Source: a bacterium (lineage in GTDB: Bacteria > RBG-13-66-14). From it: DNA of 8,512 nt. The stretch covers positions 1 through 8,512 of the forward strand of contig JAIOSI010000302.1 of assembly GCA_021107695.1 (NCBI GenBank). Direction: 5' to 3'. Positions 1 to 5,658 of this stretch are shown here, in pieces. The notes beneath the pieces are model-generated. The model ran no database searches, was not told the origin of the DNA, and saw nothing but the letters and a program-made list of their open reading frames with translations. The position numbers were made by a program, and so were the translations under genes. The first letter of the stretch is position 1, and the number at the start of each line of letters is the position of its first letter.

Positions 1-689
1 CCGCCGCCACCGTGGAAGAGGTACTGGCTTCCGATGAGAAGGTCAGAATCAGCTTCAACACCTTCACTCCGCAACACTACCTGATTGCCGATGCCACCGG
101 CGACTGTGCCGTCGTGGAGTTTATCGATGGCGAGATGCTCGCCCACCGGGGCGATGAGCTGCCCATTGCCGCCCTGACCAATAACACCTACGATGACTCG
201 TTGGCAGAATTTGCCGAGTGGACGGAACCAGCAGAAGAGCTAACCTCGCTGGAACGATTCTGTCGGACGGCGGATGGGGTCTCCAGCTATGAACCAGCAG
301 GAGCTGACCCGACGGTGTATAACTCTCTTAAAGATGGCATCATCGAGTACGCCTTCAACATCCTCGAAGCCGTAACGACAGAGGGCTGGACCCGCTGGAG
401 CATCGTTTACGACATCCCTAACCGCCGGGTCAATTACTACACCGTCGCTAATCCGGAGCGACGCAGCGTCGAGCTGGAGAGCTTTGACTTCGCCTGCGAG
501 ACCCCGGTGCTGGTTCTCGACGTTGATACCGGAGCCGGAGCCGTTGATGACCTCTTTATCGAGTACAGTTACGAGATCAACCGCGCGCTGGTCGGACGGG
601 TTTACGGAGCCGTGGAGTTCCTTCAGGGGCTTCCCACGATGGCACTAAACTATGTGGCAATCTACCCGGAACGGCAGACCTGCGAGTAG
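1..689 (+). CDS. Choloylglycine hydrolase / penicillin V acylase-like Ntn hydrolase, C-terminal part (5' end outside window)
   Basis: The family hydrolyses linear amide C-N bonds, for example in conjugated bile acids, penicillin V or N-acyl homoserine lactones, using an N-terminal nucleophile cysteine. The frame is open to the window edge through GCC-GCC-ACC, so the GTG at 12 is not a credible start and the catalytic Cys lies upstream. Family landmarks visible from the GTG are HYLIADATGDCAVVEF (about residues 22-37, the common HYLIADASGDSAVIE block), the LTNNTYDDSL block (about 55-64, where the family carries a catalytic Asn) and TRWSIVYDIPNRRVNYYT (about 127-144, the conserved strand near the C-terminus). 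Whether the protein is exported cannot be judged without its N-terminus. It is the first visible gene of a plus-strand run, with 27 bases to the next gene. Substrate is unknown: a bile-salt role is only one possibility and is unlikely to be the native one outside a gut. The family call is fairly safe. Confidence 0.83.
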   Translation, partial: AATVEEVLASDEKVRISFNTFTPQHYLIADATGDCAVVEFIDGEMLAHRGDELPIAALTNNTYDDSLAEFAEWTEPAEELTSLERFCRTADGVSSYEPAGADPTVYNSLKDGIIEYAFNILEAVTTEGWTRWSIVYDIPNRRVNYYTVANPERRSVELESFDFACETPVLVLDVDTGAGAVDDLFIEYSYEINRALVGRVYGAVEFLQGLPTMALNYVAIYPERQTCE

Positions 690-704
690 TCAACTTCTAA
701 ACCT

Positions 705-711
705 AAAGGAG
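705..711 (+). promoter_or_regulatory. Ribosome binding site of the membrane SCP2 gene
   Basis: AAAGGAG lies 5 bases before the ATG at 717. The same strong motif recurs at 1837-1843 and 2489-2495, and as AAGGAG at 4191-4196. The plus-strand genes therefore share near-ideal initiation sites. Confidence 0.8.
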
Positions 712-716
712 TAAAC

Positions 717-1673
717 ATGGGTAAGAAGATTTTGAAGAAGATTACGGCGTACCTGCCCTTCGCCGGGATTATCGCGATTAACATCATTGCCGGAGACCTG
801 CTCCGCCGAGGCTTCCTGCTCCCGGAGATCGCTCCCACGGTGCTGCTCATCGCCGGCGTGATGGTACTGAACCTGCTGGTTGCCATCTTCACCAAAACGC
901 TGACCCACTTCGCCGCTGGCATCACCGGTATTACGATTCTTGGCATCGGGGCAATCTACCTCTACCCGCCCCTTGGCATGCTGTTCCTCTACAACGCCAT
1001 TGTTGCACTGTACGTTGGACTCTTACTCGCTGCCCTGCTGCCGATTCTCTTCGGACGCGCGCCGTTCAGTGAATCGTTCTCCAAGCCACGCTATCCGAAG
1101 GCGGTCGGAACATCTCCCATCTTCCGCAAGACCAACCTCCTGATTAGCTGGATGTGGGTCGGCATCTTCGCTGTCTGCATCGTGCTGTCCATCGTGATAT
1201 ACACCGACAACTACCTGCTCCAGCAGCTGTTGCAGAACATCATCCCGATTGCCCTCCAGCTCGCCTTTGGGCTGCCGATGACGAAGTATCTGGAGAAGAA
1301 ACTCCCCCAGACGCTCATCACACCGCAGATTCACTTTGAGTCTAACAAAGACCTCTTCGAGGCGATGCCATTTGGCATGAATAGGAAAAAGGCCGAAGGA
1401 ATCGACACCGTGCTTCAGTTCCACCTGTCCGGCGACGAGGTAATCACCGGCTACCTGACCATCAAAGATCAGGACTGCACCTTTACCGAAGGCGAACACG
1501 AGAAGCCGGGGACGAAGATTACGGCGGACAGCAAGCTCTGGCTCGACATCTCCAACGGCGATGTCAACGGCGGAGTCGCCTATGTGGAGAAACGCTACAC
1601 CGTGGAGGGAGATGTTTCGATTCTCCTGGACTTTGCCGACCTCTTTACTAACGCGCCACCTGAAGACGATTAA
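717..1673 (+). CDS. Polytopic membrane protein with C-terminal SCP2 sterol-binding-like domain
   Basis: This 318-residue protein has two parts. Residues 1-190 hold about six hydrophobic segments (roughly 12-26, 40-60, 63-83, 86-112, 141-162 and 168-187), with a hydrophilic loop around 114-140. Residues about 214-312 form a domain of the SCP2 (sterol carrier protein 2) type: the block MNRKKAEGIDTVLQFHL, then LTIKDQDC, then a conserved W with LDIS (about 275-279), then the GGVAYVEKRYTVEGDVS stretch and a terminal DLF. SCP2 domains form a hydrophobic tunnel that binds lipids, sterols or acyl chains. Here one is tethered to the membrane. The domain aligns well with the C-terminus of the flavoprotein gene two loci downstream (AEG..V.QF.L, W..IS.G, AYV.K.Y.V.GD, DLF), which points to a shared ligand or interaction. 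I do not recognise the membrane part as a named transporter. The start is set by AAAGGAG five bases upstream. Function is unknown; membrane lipid handling is an inference. Confidence 0.8.
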   Translation: MGKKILKKITAYLPFAGIIAINIIAGDLLRRGFLLPEIAPTVLLIAGVMVLNLLVAIFTKTLTHFAAGITGITILGIGAIYLYPPLGMLFLYNAIVALYVGLLLAALLPILFGRAPFSESFSKPRYPKAVGTSPIFRKTNLLISWMWVGIFAVCIVLSIVIYTDNYLLQQLLQNIIPIALQLAFGLPMTKYLEKKLPQTLITPQIHFESNKDLFEAMPFGMNRKKAEGIDTVLQFHLSGDEVITGYLTIKDQDCTFTEGEHEKPGTKITADSKLWLDISNGDVNGGVAYVEKRYTVEGDVSILLDFADLFTNAPPEDD

Positions 1674-1682
1674 ACAGGGACT

Positions 1683-1781
1683 TTGACTTTAAGACAAGGG
1701 GTTTCAACCCCTTGCGGGAATTAAGATACGCTGTAAGTTCGCAAGGGGCTAAAGCCCCTTGTCCCGGGCAAGCGAAGTCAA
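1683..1781. repeat. Composite inverted-repeat element made of two opposed hairpins (REP/BIME- or MITE-like)
   Basis: The 174-base gap between the membrane SCP2 gene and the beta-barrel gene holds two perfect palindromes. The first, at 1695-1714, has arms CAAGGGGTT/AACCCCTTG around TC. The second, at 1742-1761, has arms CAAGGGGCT/AGCCCCTTG around AA. Each is part of a 24-base unit (1693-1716 and 1740-1763) of the form GACAAGGGG-N6-CCCCTTGCG, and the two units face opposite ways. Outside them, TTGACTT (1683-1689) is the exact reverse complement of AAGTCAA (1775-1781). The nested symmetry looks like a mobile or REP-type unit rather than a simple terminator, since no U-tract follows. In the transcript it could slow RNase decay or attenuate the distal genes. 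Confidence 0.75.
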
Positions 1782-1847
1782 CGCTTACTCAAATATCTCA
1801 ACCAACACCCGTTCGTTTTACCCAACACAAACAACCAAAGGAGTACC

Positions 1848-2426
1848 ATGCGTTACCTCATCCTGTTCCTGGCTCTGCTTCTTCTCGTCGGCGTTTCCAC
1901 GGCAAAGACCGATGTCTTCGGTTCTGAGGTTGTTCACGGACGTTACTACTTCTACGATAACGCCGATGTTGACGACAGCTTCAGTGGTAACTTCGCTGTT
2001 CAGGCACTCTACGCTTCCTTTAACCTGAATCACTGGCTACGCGTCGCTGGTGGCTTTGGTGTCTCTCACGGAGCGATTGGCTCCGATGACAACGATGACA
2101 TCACCCAGAAGTTCTACTTTATTGGTATGGCACTGGAGCCGTACGTGGAGCTATCCGACAGCCTGACCCTCTCGCTGCCAGTCCTCATCGGTAGTGGTGA
2201 GTACGAGTTCGAGAACCTCTACCAGGACAACGGTGGCAAAGACTATCGCGGCGAGATTTACCAGTCCAGCTTCTTCTGCATCGACCCTCACCTAGACCTG
2301 ATGTGGAAACTCAACGGCATTACCGGACTCGGTATCCAGGCAGGATACAGCTTCTTCATCCACAAAGAAGATGAGTTCAAGGGCAGCCCCTACGTGGGTA
2401 TCGGTCTCTACTTCGGCATTCTCTAG
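1848..2426 (+). CDS. Secreted small beta-barrel-like (putative outer membrane) protein
   Basis: This 192-residue protein starts with a clear Sec signal peptide: one basic residue at position 2, a hydrophobic run LILFLALLLLVGV, and a likely signal peptidase I site after VSTA (about residue 19). The mature part is rich in alternating aromatic/hydrophobic and polar residues (such as GRYYFYDNAD, LYASFNLNHWLRVAGGFGV, QKFYFIGMALEPYVEL, GLGIQAGYSFFIH). It ends in YVGIGLYFGIL, which resembles the last strand of a beta-barrel although the terminal residue is Leu rather than Phe or Trp. The length would suit an eight-stranded barrel. There is no close match I can name, so this rests on composition and pattern. 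An AAAGGAG site at 1837-1843 sets the start. It sits between the two SCP2-domain genes, in the same orientation, after a repeat-filled gap. A role as an outer-membrane partner of the module is speculation. Confidence 0.65.
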   Translation: MRYLILFLALLLLVGVSTAKTDVFGSEVVHGRYYFYDNADVDDSFSGNFAVQALYASFNLNHWLRVAGGFGVSHGAIGSDDNDDITQKFYFIGMALEPYVELSDSLTLSLPVLIGSGEYEFENLYQDNGGKDYRGEIYQSSFFCIDPHLDLMWKLNGITGLGIQAGYSFFIHKEDEFKGSPYVGIGLYFGIL

Positions 2427-2439
2427 GCTGCTGATATCT

Positions 2440-2468
2440 CCTCCCTCTCTCCGCTGGGGAGAGGGAGG
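2440..2468. repeat. Palindrome CCTCCCTCTC / GAGAGGGAGG in the gap before the flavoprotein gene
   Basis: Arms 2440-2449 and 2459-2468 are perfect 10-base reverse complements around a 9-base loop. The gap is 74 bases long and the hairpin is followed by GGGGAAAAC, not a T-run, so it is a poor intrinsic terminator. The CCCTCTC...GAGAGGG form is a common dispersed intergenic palindrome in bacterial genomes. It probably forms a stable RNA stem between the two coding regions. Confidence 0.65.
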
Positions 2469-2500
2469 GGGAAAACAAATCAAACCACAAAGGAGAACCT

Positions 2501-3577
2501 ATGAAGATCGTCGCCATGGTCGCCAGTCCGCATAAGAAGATGTCCAATACCAAGCAGCTGACCGAAGAGGTTCTCGCCGGAGCAGCGGAGCTGGGAGCAG
2601 AGACCGAGCTAATCGACCTCTGCAGTAAGAACATCCGCTTCTGCATCGGCTGTGCCAACTGTCTCTCCAAGGGTTCCTGCGTCATCAAAAATGATGACAT
2701 CGAGGAGCTTCGTGAGATCATGGCAGCCGCCGATGGCATCATCTGGGCAAGCCCGACCTACTTCATGACCGTTACCGGACAGATGAAGACCTTCATCGAC
2801 CGTCAGCTTCCCTGGGGTCACCGCCCTCAGCTCCACGGCAAGGTCTCGCTGGGACTCTCGGTCTCCGCAGGCATGGACGAGGTTCCCACGGCGGAGTACC
2901 TCGCCGGTATCCTCGACCACATGGGCAGCTATAGCTGCGGGATTGTTACCGGTATTGCCGTTAATCCGGGAATCTGGCGGGAGAAGGGAACTACCTTTGC
3001 CAATGCCCGGCGCAAAGGAGCCGAGATGGCGCAAGCCATCGAGGGCAAGTTCACCTCAACGCCTACCGGTGTGTTTGACAACTACCACAAGTTCATGCGC
3101 GACCTGATCTATGCCAACCGTGACTTCATGGTCAGTGATCACAAATACTGGAGCGAAAAGGGCTGGTTCAACTTCGAGCCGCAGCCCATCGTTGACGAAG
3201 AGGTTGGTGTTGACCGAAACGCCGCAATCGACCTGATGACCATCCCCATCGAGCAGCTTCTGCTGGGAATGCCCCGCAACTTCAACCCCAAAGCAGCCGA
3301 AGGCGTAGAGGCGGTCATCCAGTTCGAGCTGACCGATGTCGAGCCGAAGCACTACCACCTGATTATCGCCAACGGCGAATGCGCCGCCTCCACAGGTCTG
3401 CATCCCGACCCCCGGGTAACGATCTATACCTCGGAGAAAATCTGGCGGGAGATTTCCGCTGGCAAGCGCGACGGGGCGATGGCGTATGTTACCAAGCTGT
3501 ACAAGGTGAAGGGCGACCTGGGCTTCTTTACCAGCCAGTTCAGCGACCTCTTCGGCTCCGGAGACAACAATGAGTAG
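2501..3577 (+). CDS. Iron-sulfur flavoprotein (NADPH-dependent FMN reductase fold) fused to a C-terminal SCP2 domain
   Basis: This is a 358-residue two-domain protein. Residues 1-185 have the flavodoxin/FMN-reductase fold: strand KIVAMVAS, the FMN phosphate loop SPHKKMSNT (9-17), and WASPTYFMTVTGQMKTFIDR (82-101), which is typical of the isoalloxazine-side loop. Cysteines 48, 51, 54 and 60 form CX2CX2CX5C, the compact [4Fe-4S] motif known from archaeal iron-sulfur flavoprotein (Isf), with an extra Cys at 41. Such proteins accept electrons from ferredoxin or NAD(P)H and reduce O2, peroxide, quinones or other acceptors. Residues about 255-352 form an SCP2-like domain resembling that of the upstream membrane protein. 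The roughly 70-residue linker (185-255) contains aromatic-rich YHKFMRDLIYANRDFM. The start has AAAGGAG five bases upstream. Its stop overlaps the next gene's start by 8 bases, so the two are probably translationally coupled. The SCP2 domain may present a lipid-like substrate to the flavin or dock the enzyme at the membrane; this is inference. Confidence 0.87.
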   Translation: MKIVAMVASPHKKMSNTKQLTEEVLAGAAELGAETELIDLCSKNIRFCIGCANCLSKGSCVIKNDDIEELREIMAAADGIIWASPTYFMTVTGQMKTFIDRQLPWGHRPQLHGKVSLGLSVSAGMDEVPTAEYLAGILDHMGSYSCGIVTGIAVNPGIWREKGTTFANARRKGAEMAQAIEGKFTSTPTGVFDNYHKFMRDLIYANRDFMVSDHKYWSEKGWFNFEPQPIVDEEVGVDRNAAIDLMTIPIEQLLLGMPRNFNPKAAEGVEAVIQFELTDVEPKHYHLIIANGECAASTGLHPDPRVTIYTSEKIWREISAGKRDGAMAYVTKLYKVKGDLGFFTSQFSDLFGSGDNNE

Positions 3578-4157
3578 CGGGAAGAAAATCCTCGTAGTCC
3601 TGGGTCATCCGATGACGAAGAGCTTCTGCGGTGGTTTGGCGGATTCCTACGCCAAAGGTGCCACCGATGCCGGACACGAGGTTCAGCAACTCAATTTAGG
3701 CGAGCTGGATTTTGAAATCAGTCTCAAAAGTGGCTATACTGAACGAATAACTCTGGAGCCTGATTTACAGAGGGCGCAAGAGATGATCACCTGGGCGAAC
3801 CACCTGGTCTTCGTCTTCCCCGCCTGGTGGAATACCGGTCCGGCGGTACTCAAAGGCTTCATCGACCGCGTCTTCCTGCCCAACTTCGCCTTCAAGTACC
3901 GCTCTGGCTCCTACAAAGTGGATCAACTGCTGGCGGGACGCTCCGCCCGGGTTATCGTAACCACCGACGCTCCGGGCTGGTTCTATCGCCGTTTTATGGG
4001 CGGACTGGGCTTTAAGATGATGTCCAACTCTGTTCTTCGGTTTTGCGGAGTCAAGCCGGTACGCACCACGGCAATCGGCTCGGTGAAGCAGTCCACGCCG
4101 GTGCAGAAGAAGCACTGGCTGGAACAGATGAAGCAGTTCGGCTCGAAAGCAAGCTAA
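3570..4157 (+). CDS. NAD(P)H dehydrogenase (quinone) family flavoprotein, NQO1/MdaB/KefF type
   Basis: This 195-residue protein has the Flavodoxin_2 fold. The N-terminal strand KILVVLGHPMTKSFCGGLAD (6-25) carries the GHP...SF phosphate-binding signature of NQO-type enzymes. The FVFPAWWNTGPAVLKGFIDR block (81-100), followed by VFLPNFAFKY, is diagnostic for this family and lines the flavin pocket. A TTDAPGWFYR segment (131-140) corresponds to the usual T-(T/S)-G-x-P loop. Members are cytosolic FMN or FAD enzymes that reduce quinones, flavins or other small acceptors by two electrons with NAD(P)H. The ATG at 3570 lies inside the end of the preceding flavoprotein gene (8-base overlap), with GGAG at 3560-3563, so the two products are probably made in fixed ratio. 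This may supply reduced quinone or flavin to the SCP2 flavoprotein, or act beside it. Its true acceptor cannot be told from sequence. Confidence 0.9.
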   Translation: MSSGKKILVVLGHPMTKSFCGGLADSYAKGATDAGHEVQQLNLGELDFEISLKSGYTERITLEPDLQRAQEMITWANHLVFVFPAWWNTGPAVLKGFIDRVFLPNFAFKYRSGSYKVDQLLAGRSARVIVTTDAPGWFYRRFMGGLGFKMMSNSVLRFCGVKPVRTTAIGSVKQSTPVQKKHWLEQMKQFGSKAS

Positions 4158-4190
4158 CTCAACCTGGCATTCTGCCAACAGCACAAAACC

Positions 4191-4196
4191 AAGGAG
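4191..4196 (+). promoter_or_regulatory. Ribosome binding site fixing the DUF2141 start
   Basis: AAGGAG is followed five bases later by the ATG at 4202. The same frame is open back to 4043 inside the preceding gene, but this site and the signal peptide that follows it show that 4202 is the real start. Confidence 0.8.
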
Positions 4197-4201
4197 AAAC
4201 G

Positions 4202-4621
4202 ATGAAAAGGTTCCTCACAATTACCCTGCTCCTCTGCGCTCTGGTTATCAGCGCGTCGGCTGACTACTCGATCTCTGGTGCTATCTCTGGTTGTTCCGAA
4301 GGTGGAACGGTTTACGTCGGTCTGTACAACGATGCGGCTCTGGACATCCCGTACAAGGGACTGATGCTCAGCGACGATGAAATCAAAGACGGTGTGGTTG
4401 CTTTCTACTTCCTCAATATCCCCGAAGGAACCTACTGCATTCAGGTCTTCCAGGACTGGGACGGCGACGGCGAGATGAACGTCGGTGCCTCCGGCGCACC
4501 CACCGAAGCCTGGGGTAACTACAAAAACTCCCGCCCCTGGTTCAGCGCACCGACCTTCGACGATATGGCGTTTGACCTCACCGGCGATTTAGAGGGCATC
4601 ATCATCAAGATTAAGCGGTAA
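4202..4621 (+). CDS. Secreted DUF2141 family protein
   Basis: This 139-residue protein has a signal peptide (KR, then FLTITLLLCALVI, with likely cleavage after SASA at about residue 20), so it should be periplasmic or secreted. The mature part matches the DUF2141 pattern: a G-x-V-x-V-x-LYND opening strand (34-43), a hydrophobic FYFLNIPEGTYCIQVFQD segment (68-85), an Asp/Gly-rich DWDGDGEMN loop (85-93) that resembles a calcium-binding loop, then GAPTEAWG with an Asn-containing loop and PTFDDMAFDL near the end. DUF2141 proteins are small beta-sandwich-like secreted proteins of unknown role. In the family the loop typically reads DxNxNGxxD followed by GxPxExxG, so this copy is recognisable but divergent. 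It starts 44 bases after the reductase gene and is the last gene before the terminator. Its place in an operon with redox and SCP2 proteins suggests a shared envelope process, which is unproven. Confidence 0.78.
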   Translation: MKRFLTITLLLCALVISASADYSISGAISGCSEGGTVYVGLYNDAALDIPYKGLMLSDDEIKDGVVAFYFLNIPEGTYCIQVFQDWDGDGEMNVGASGAPTEAWGNYKNSRPWFSAPTFDDMAFDLTGDLEGIIIKIKR

Positions 4622-4646
4622 GCAACGCAGCAGCATGATATTGTAG

Positions 4647-4681
4647 GGGCGAAGCGATTCCATCATGGATTGTCTTCGCCC
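4647..4681. repeat. Imperfect hairpin GGGCGAAG...CTTCGCCC downstream of the DUF2141 gene
   Basis: Arms GGGCGAAG (4647-4654) and CTTCGCCC (4674-4681) pair perfectly. The 19-base interior CGATTCC-ATCAT-GGATTGT can extend the stem with mismatches. It begins with TGTAGGGGC, reminiscent of the TGTAGGGCGGGG seen on the minus strand beside the hairpin at 6666-6687. It has no T-tract and sits 20 bases before the real terminator, so a dispersed intergenic repeat is the best reading. Confidence 0.55.
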
Positions 4682-4701
4682 TTCGTATAATCTCGATAAG
4701 C

Positions 4702-4731
4702 AAAAAAAGACCGCATCTGCGGTCTTTTTTT
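4702..4731. terminator. Bidirectional rho-independent terminator between convergent gene runs
   Basis: AAAAAAAGACCGCA (4702-4715) and TGCGGTCTTTTTTT (4718-4731) are exact reverse complements around TC. The GC core GACCGCA/TGCGGTC is flanked by A and T runs, so it works on both strands. It ends the plus-strand run at 4621 and the minus-strand run at 4761. Confidence 0.93.
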
Positions 4732-4760
4732 ATTCAGTCAATACTGGTGTCGGACTCTTG

Positions 4761-5585
4761 CTACCTACTGCTCGACCTCCGCCGTACCAGCCCCAGCGGG
4801 GTTTTCTCAAGTCCCTGACCGAGAGGGTTATCTGCCAGAGCCAGCTCCAGCCAATGCGCGTTCACGTCGTCCGTTCGACCGAGGATATCCACATCGCCGT
4901 AGTCGTTGGCATCGATAATCGCCACCGGCATTCCGTCGAGAGCCTCGGAAATCTGCTCGCAGACCCACTTTGGGTACGCCGGACCGTAGATGACCACGTT
5001 GATGTACTCCTCGAATGTGCCGACGCGGGAGCCGTCAATCTGCGCCACATCCGGTCCGGCGATGCGGTAGAAGTCGCCTCGCCTTCCAAGGAAGCGGGTG
5101 AAGCCGCCGATTGCCGCTGCGAGGAAGATTCGAGGCAGCCCGACGAGGTCAATCGCCGCCTGCATCTTTACCGGTAGCCCCACTGCACCGATGCCCCAGG
5201 GCGGTGCGGAGACCCGGGCGGAGAAGAACCGCGCCCAGAAGCCTTCGTTGATCTCGTCAAACCGCCGGGTGCGCCCCTGCGTGATAGCGACGATCTTCTC
5301 GCTGATGACGAGAATGTCGCCATCCTGGGGCTTTGCCGGAGGAACGTACCGCTTACAGACCTCGACGATCCGATCCTGCCGGGTGATCAGGTGGGTCTTG
5401 ACGGGGATCTTCTCGCAGCTCTGCACCAGAGGATTGTTGCGCTTCCGCCGGGCGTTATCCCGCGTCGCCACCCGCTCGGTTTTGCGCTCCTGCTCGGCGT
5501 ACCACTCCTTTTTCTCGGAGCGGTAGAACTCGTGTCCGGGCAGATCCGGCGAGGAGGAATCGGCTTTCTGGGGGTTCTTCGGCAT
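4761..5585 (-). CDS. CofE-like protein, coenzyme F420-0:L-glutamate ligase family
   Basis: From the chosen start this is 274 residues. Residues 1-58 form a charged, Lys/Glu/Arg-rich extension of low complexity. From about 60 onward the protein resembles the F420-0:gamma-glutamyl ligase domain: VKTHLITRQDRI (62-73), the signature GDILVISEKIVAITQGR (89-105), a Gly/Ala-rich middle, the DGSRVGTFEEYINVVIYGPAYP segment (184-205), and AIIDANDYGDVDILGR (222-237), typical of the acidic metal/nucleotide region. CofE itself adds glutamates to F420-0 using GTP. Many bacteria without F420 carry CofE-like paralogues of unknown substrate, and no other F420 gene is visible here, so I leave the symbol blank. 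The ATG at 5585 has AGGGAG five bases upstream (5591-5596), which beats the in-frame ATG at 5609. It follows the DUF3795 gene by 73 bases and ends at the shared terminator. Confidence 0.82.
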   Translation of the reverse strand: MPKNPQKADSSSPDLPGHEFYRSEKKEWYAEQERKTERVATRDNARRKRNNPLVQSCEKIPVKTHLITRQDRIVEVCKRYVPPAKPQDGDILVISEKIVAITQGRTRRFDEINEGFWARFFSARVSAPPWGIGAVGLPVKMQAAIDLVGLPRIFLAAAIGGFTRFLGRRGDFYRIAGPDVAQIDGSRVGTFEEYINVVIYGPAYPKWVCEQISEALDGMPVAIIDANDYGDVDILGRTDDVNAHWLELALADNPLGQGLEKTPLGLVRRRSSSR

Positions 5586-5590
5586 TCGGT

Positions 5591-5596
5591 CTCCCT
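5591..5596 (-). promoter_or_regulatory. Ribosome binding site fixing the CofE-like start
   Basis: On the minus strand AGGGAG lies five bases before the ATG at 5585. The more upstream in-frame ATGs at 5609 and 5603 have no comparable site. Confidence 0.65.
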
Positions 5597-5610
5597 GAAT
5601 CATCTTCATC

Positions 5611-5658
5611 AGCCGGGGAGTATAGCCCCTCGTTGAGGCAGGGTCAACATTTCCGGCT
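5611..5658 (-). other. Small multi-stem potential RNA structure in the DUF3795/CofE-like gap
   Basis: Within 50 bases three short complementary pairs nest as a three-way junction: AGCC (5611-5614) with GGCT (5655-5658) outside, and GGGG/CCCC (5615-5618, 5626-5629) and GTTGA/TCAAC (5632-5636, 5644-5648) inside. All stems are 4-5 bp, so chance is possible. It fills most of the gap and ends about 15 bases before the CofE-like ribosome binding site. Confidence 0.3.

Noticed and set aside
1023..1499. Long open frame antisense to the SCP2 membrane gene
   Set aside because: It lies wholly opposite a well-supported gene, its product shows no domain or membrane pattern, and no ribosome binding site precedes it.
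1693..1763. CRISPR array or tandem repeat
   Set aside because: There are only two units, they are in inverted rather than direct orientation, and the spacing is a single 23-base gap.
2440..2468. Intrinsic terminator between the barrel and flavoprotein genes
   Set aside because: The stem is strong but no T-run follows on either strand, so I list it as a palindromic repeat instead.
4043..4201. N-terminal extension of the DUF2141 frame into the preceding reductase gene
   Set aside because: It overlaps the reductase by 115 bases, lacks a ribosome binding site, and would bury a clear signal peptide; AAGGAG before the ATG at 4202 decides the start.
4686..4691. Perfect TATAAT on the plus strand
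   Set aside because: No -35-like hexamer sits 16-18 bases upstream, and the DNA downstream is a terminator followed by genes on the opposite strand.
4665..5177. Open plus-strand frame across the terminator and the CofE-like gene
   Set aside because: It reads through a strong terminator and is antisense to a recognised protein family; the translation is low in recognisable features.
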